This document shows positions 63,841 to 64,000 of a stretch of DNA of 64,000 nucleotides, one piece after another. Under the pieces are notes generated by a model. The model saw only the letters and a program-made list of their open reading frames with translations. It was not told where the DNA came from and made no database searches. The stretch is from Rhodocyclaceae bacterium. GTDB lineage: Bacteria; Pseudomonadota; Gammaproteobacteria; Burkholderiales; Rhodocyclaceae. Position 1 is the first letter of the stretch. Each line of letters opens with the position of its first letter. A program made the position numbers and the translations under genes. The stretch is taken from NCBI GenBank assembly GCA_013791905.1, contig VMSX01000021.1, positions 124,001 through 188,000 of the forward strand. The letters are read 5' to 3'.

Positions 63841-64000
63841 TTAACCCTTGATGGTTTGTGAAAGTACCAGCACATCGTTGTTCAGGTGGTTGTCCTTGCT
63901 ACGCAGATCGACAATGGTACGGCAGGCATGCAATACGGTCGTGTGATCGCGGCCACCGAAGGCATCGCCGATTTCCGGCAGGCTGTGCGGCGTCAGATCA
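63841..64000 (-). CDS. dnaA: Chromosomal replication initiator DnaA, C-terminal end
   Basis: The last 53 codons of DnaA; the rest lies beyond the window. The DNA-binding domain IV signature [20 protein letters not shown] is present, ending [10 protein letters not shown]. First gene of the dnaA-dnaN-gyrB block. Confidence 0.97.
   Translation of the reverse strand, partial: DLTPHSLPEIGDAFGGRDHTTVLHACRTIVDLRSKDNHLNNDVLVLSQTIKG

Overview
The window looks like a GC-rich (about 60%) betaproteobacterial chromosome segment, probably from the Rhodocyclales/Nitrosomonadales side (for example a Sterolibacterium/Sulfuritalea-like organism). This rests on gene content and order (recJ, aspS-nudB, fmdB/DUF502, pilC-pilD, ffh divergent from a cytochrome-assembly gene) and protein style; the genus is inference. 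The right end is the dnaA-dnaN-gyrB block, so the window lies next to the replication origin.

Layout. 0-5 kb: end of an iron ABC permease, a Fur-box-controlled Fe(III)-binding protein, then acuI and prpE (acrylate/propionate activation and reduction) and tRNA-Val. 5-12 kb: an IclR regulator with a complete TRAP transporter (dctP-dctQ-dctM), an amidase and a 2-hydroxyacid dehydrogenase, probably one uptake and catabolic unit. 12-21 kb: mmsA, an SLC13-type permease, recJ, a conserved protein, and a triple fusion of cyclic-nucleotide-binding, acetate/propionate-kinase and PduL phosphotransacylase domains. 21-28 kb: an array of small envelope/stress genes (OmpA-like, glycine-zipper and BON lipoproteins, CsbD, a collagen-like lipoprotein, DUF1328, DUF3309, DUF883, and a PEP-CTERM ice-binding-type protein). 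28-30 kb: decayed DNA (glucan-synthase fragment, truncated antiporter, IS5-family element).

29.8-33.6 kb: a complete HvfABC/bufferin-type RiPP metallophore operon (Cys-rich precursor, MNIO enzyme, DUF2063 partner) followed by DUF302, DoxX, CWC and peroxiredoxin-like genes. 33.6-44.4 kb: housekeeping genes (nudB, a barnase/barstar pair, aspS, DUF502, fmdB, pilD, pilC, CNNM transporter, cytochrome assembly, ffh, tRNA-Arg, cytochrome c5). 44.5-50.7 kb: two tartrate/isopropylmalate-dehydrogenase paralogues with a tripartite tricarboxylate transporter (fused TctA-TctB, TctC) and a divergent LysR regulator.

50.7-60 kb: an accessory island between the LysR gene and gyrB. It has a frameshifted gene, an IS1380 element joined to an N-terminally truncated hsdR, a three-gene zeta-kinase/HTH/TIGR04255 unit, and a tightly overlapping ubiquitin-like/E1-like/DUF6527 operon, the strongest candidate here for a poorly described system together with the metallophore operon and the kinase fusion. 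A ~25-bp dispersed repeat (core AGTCGGCGCTGGCGGGACGG) recurs about nine times, in four cases inside reading frames.
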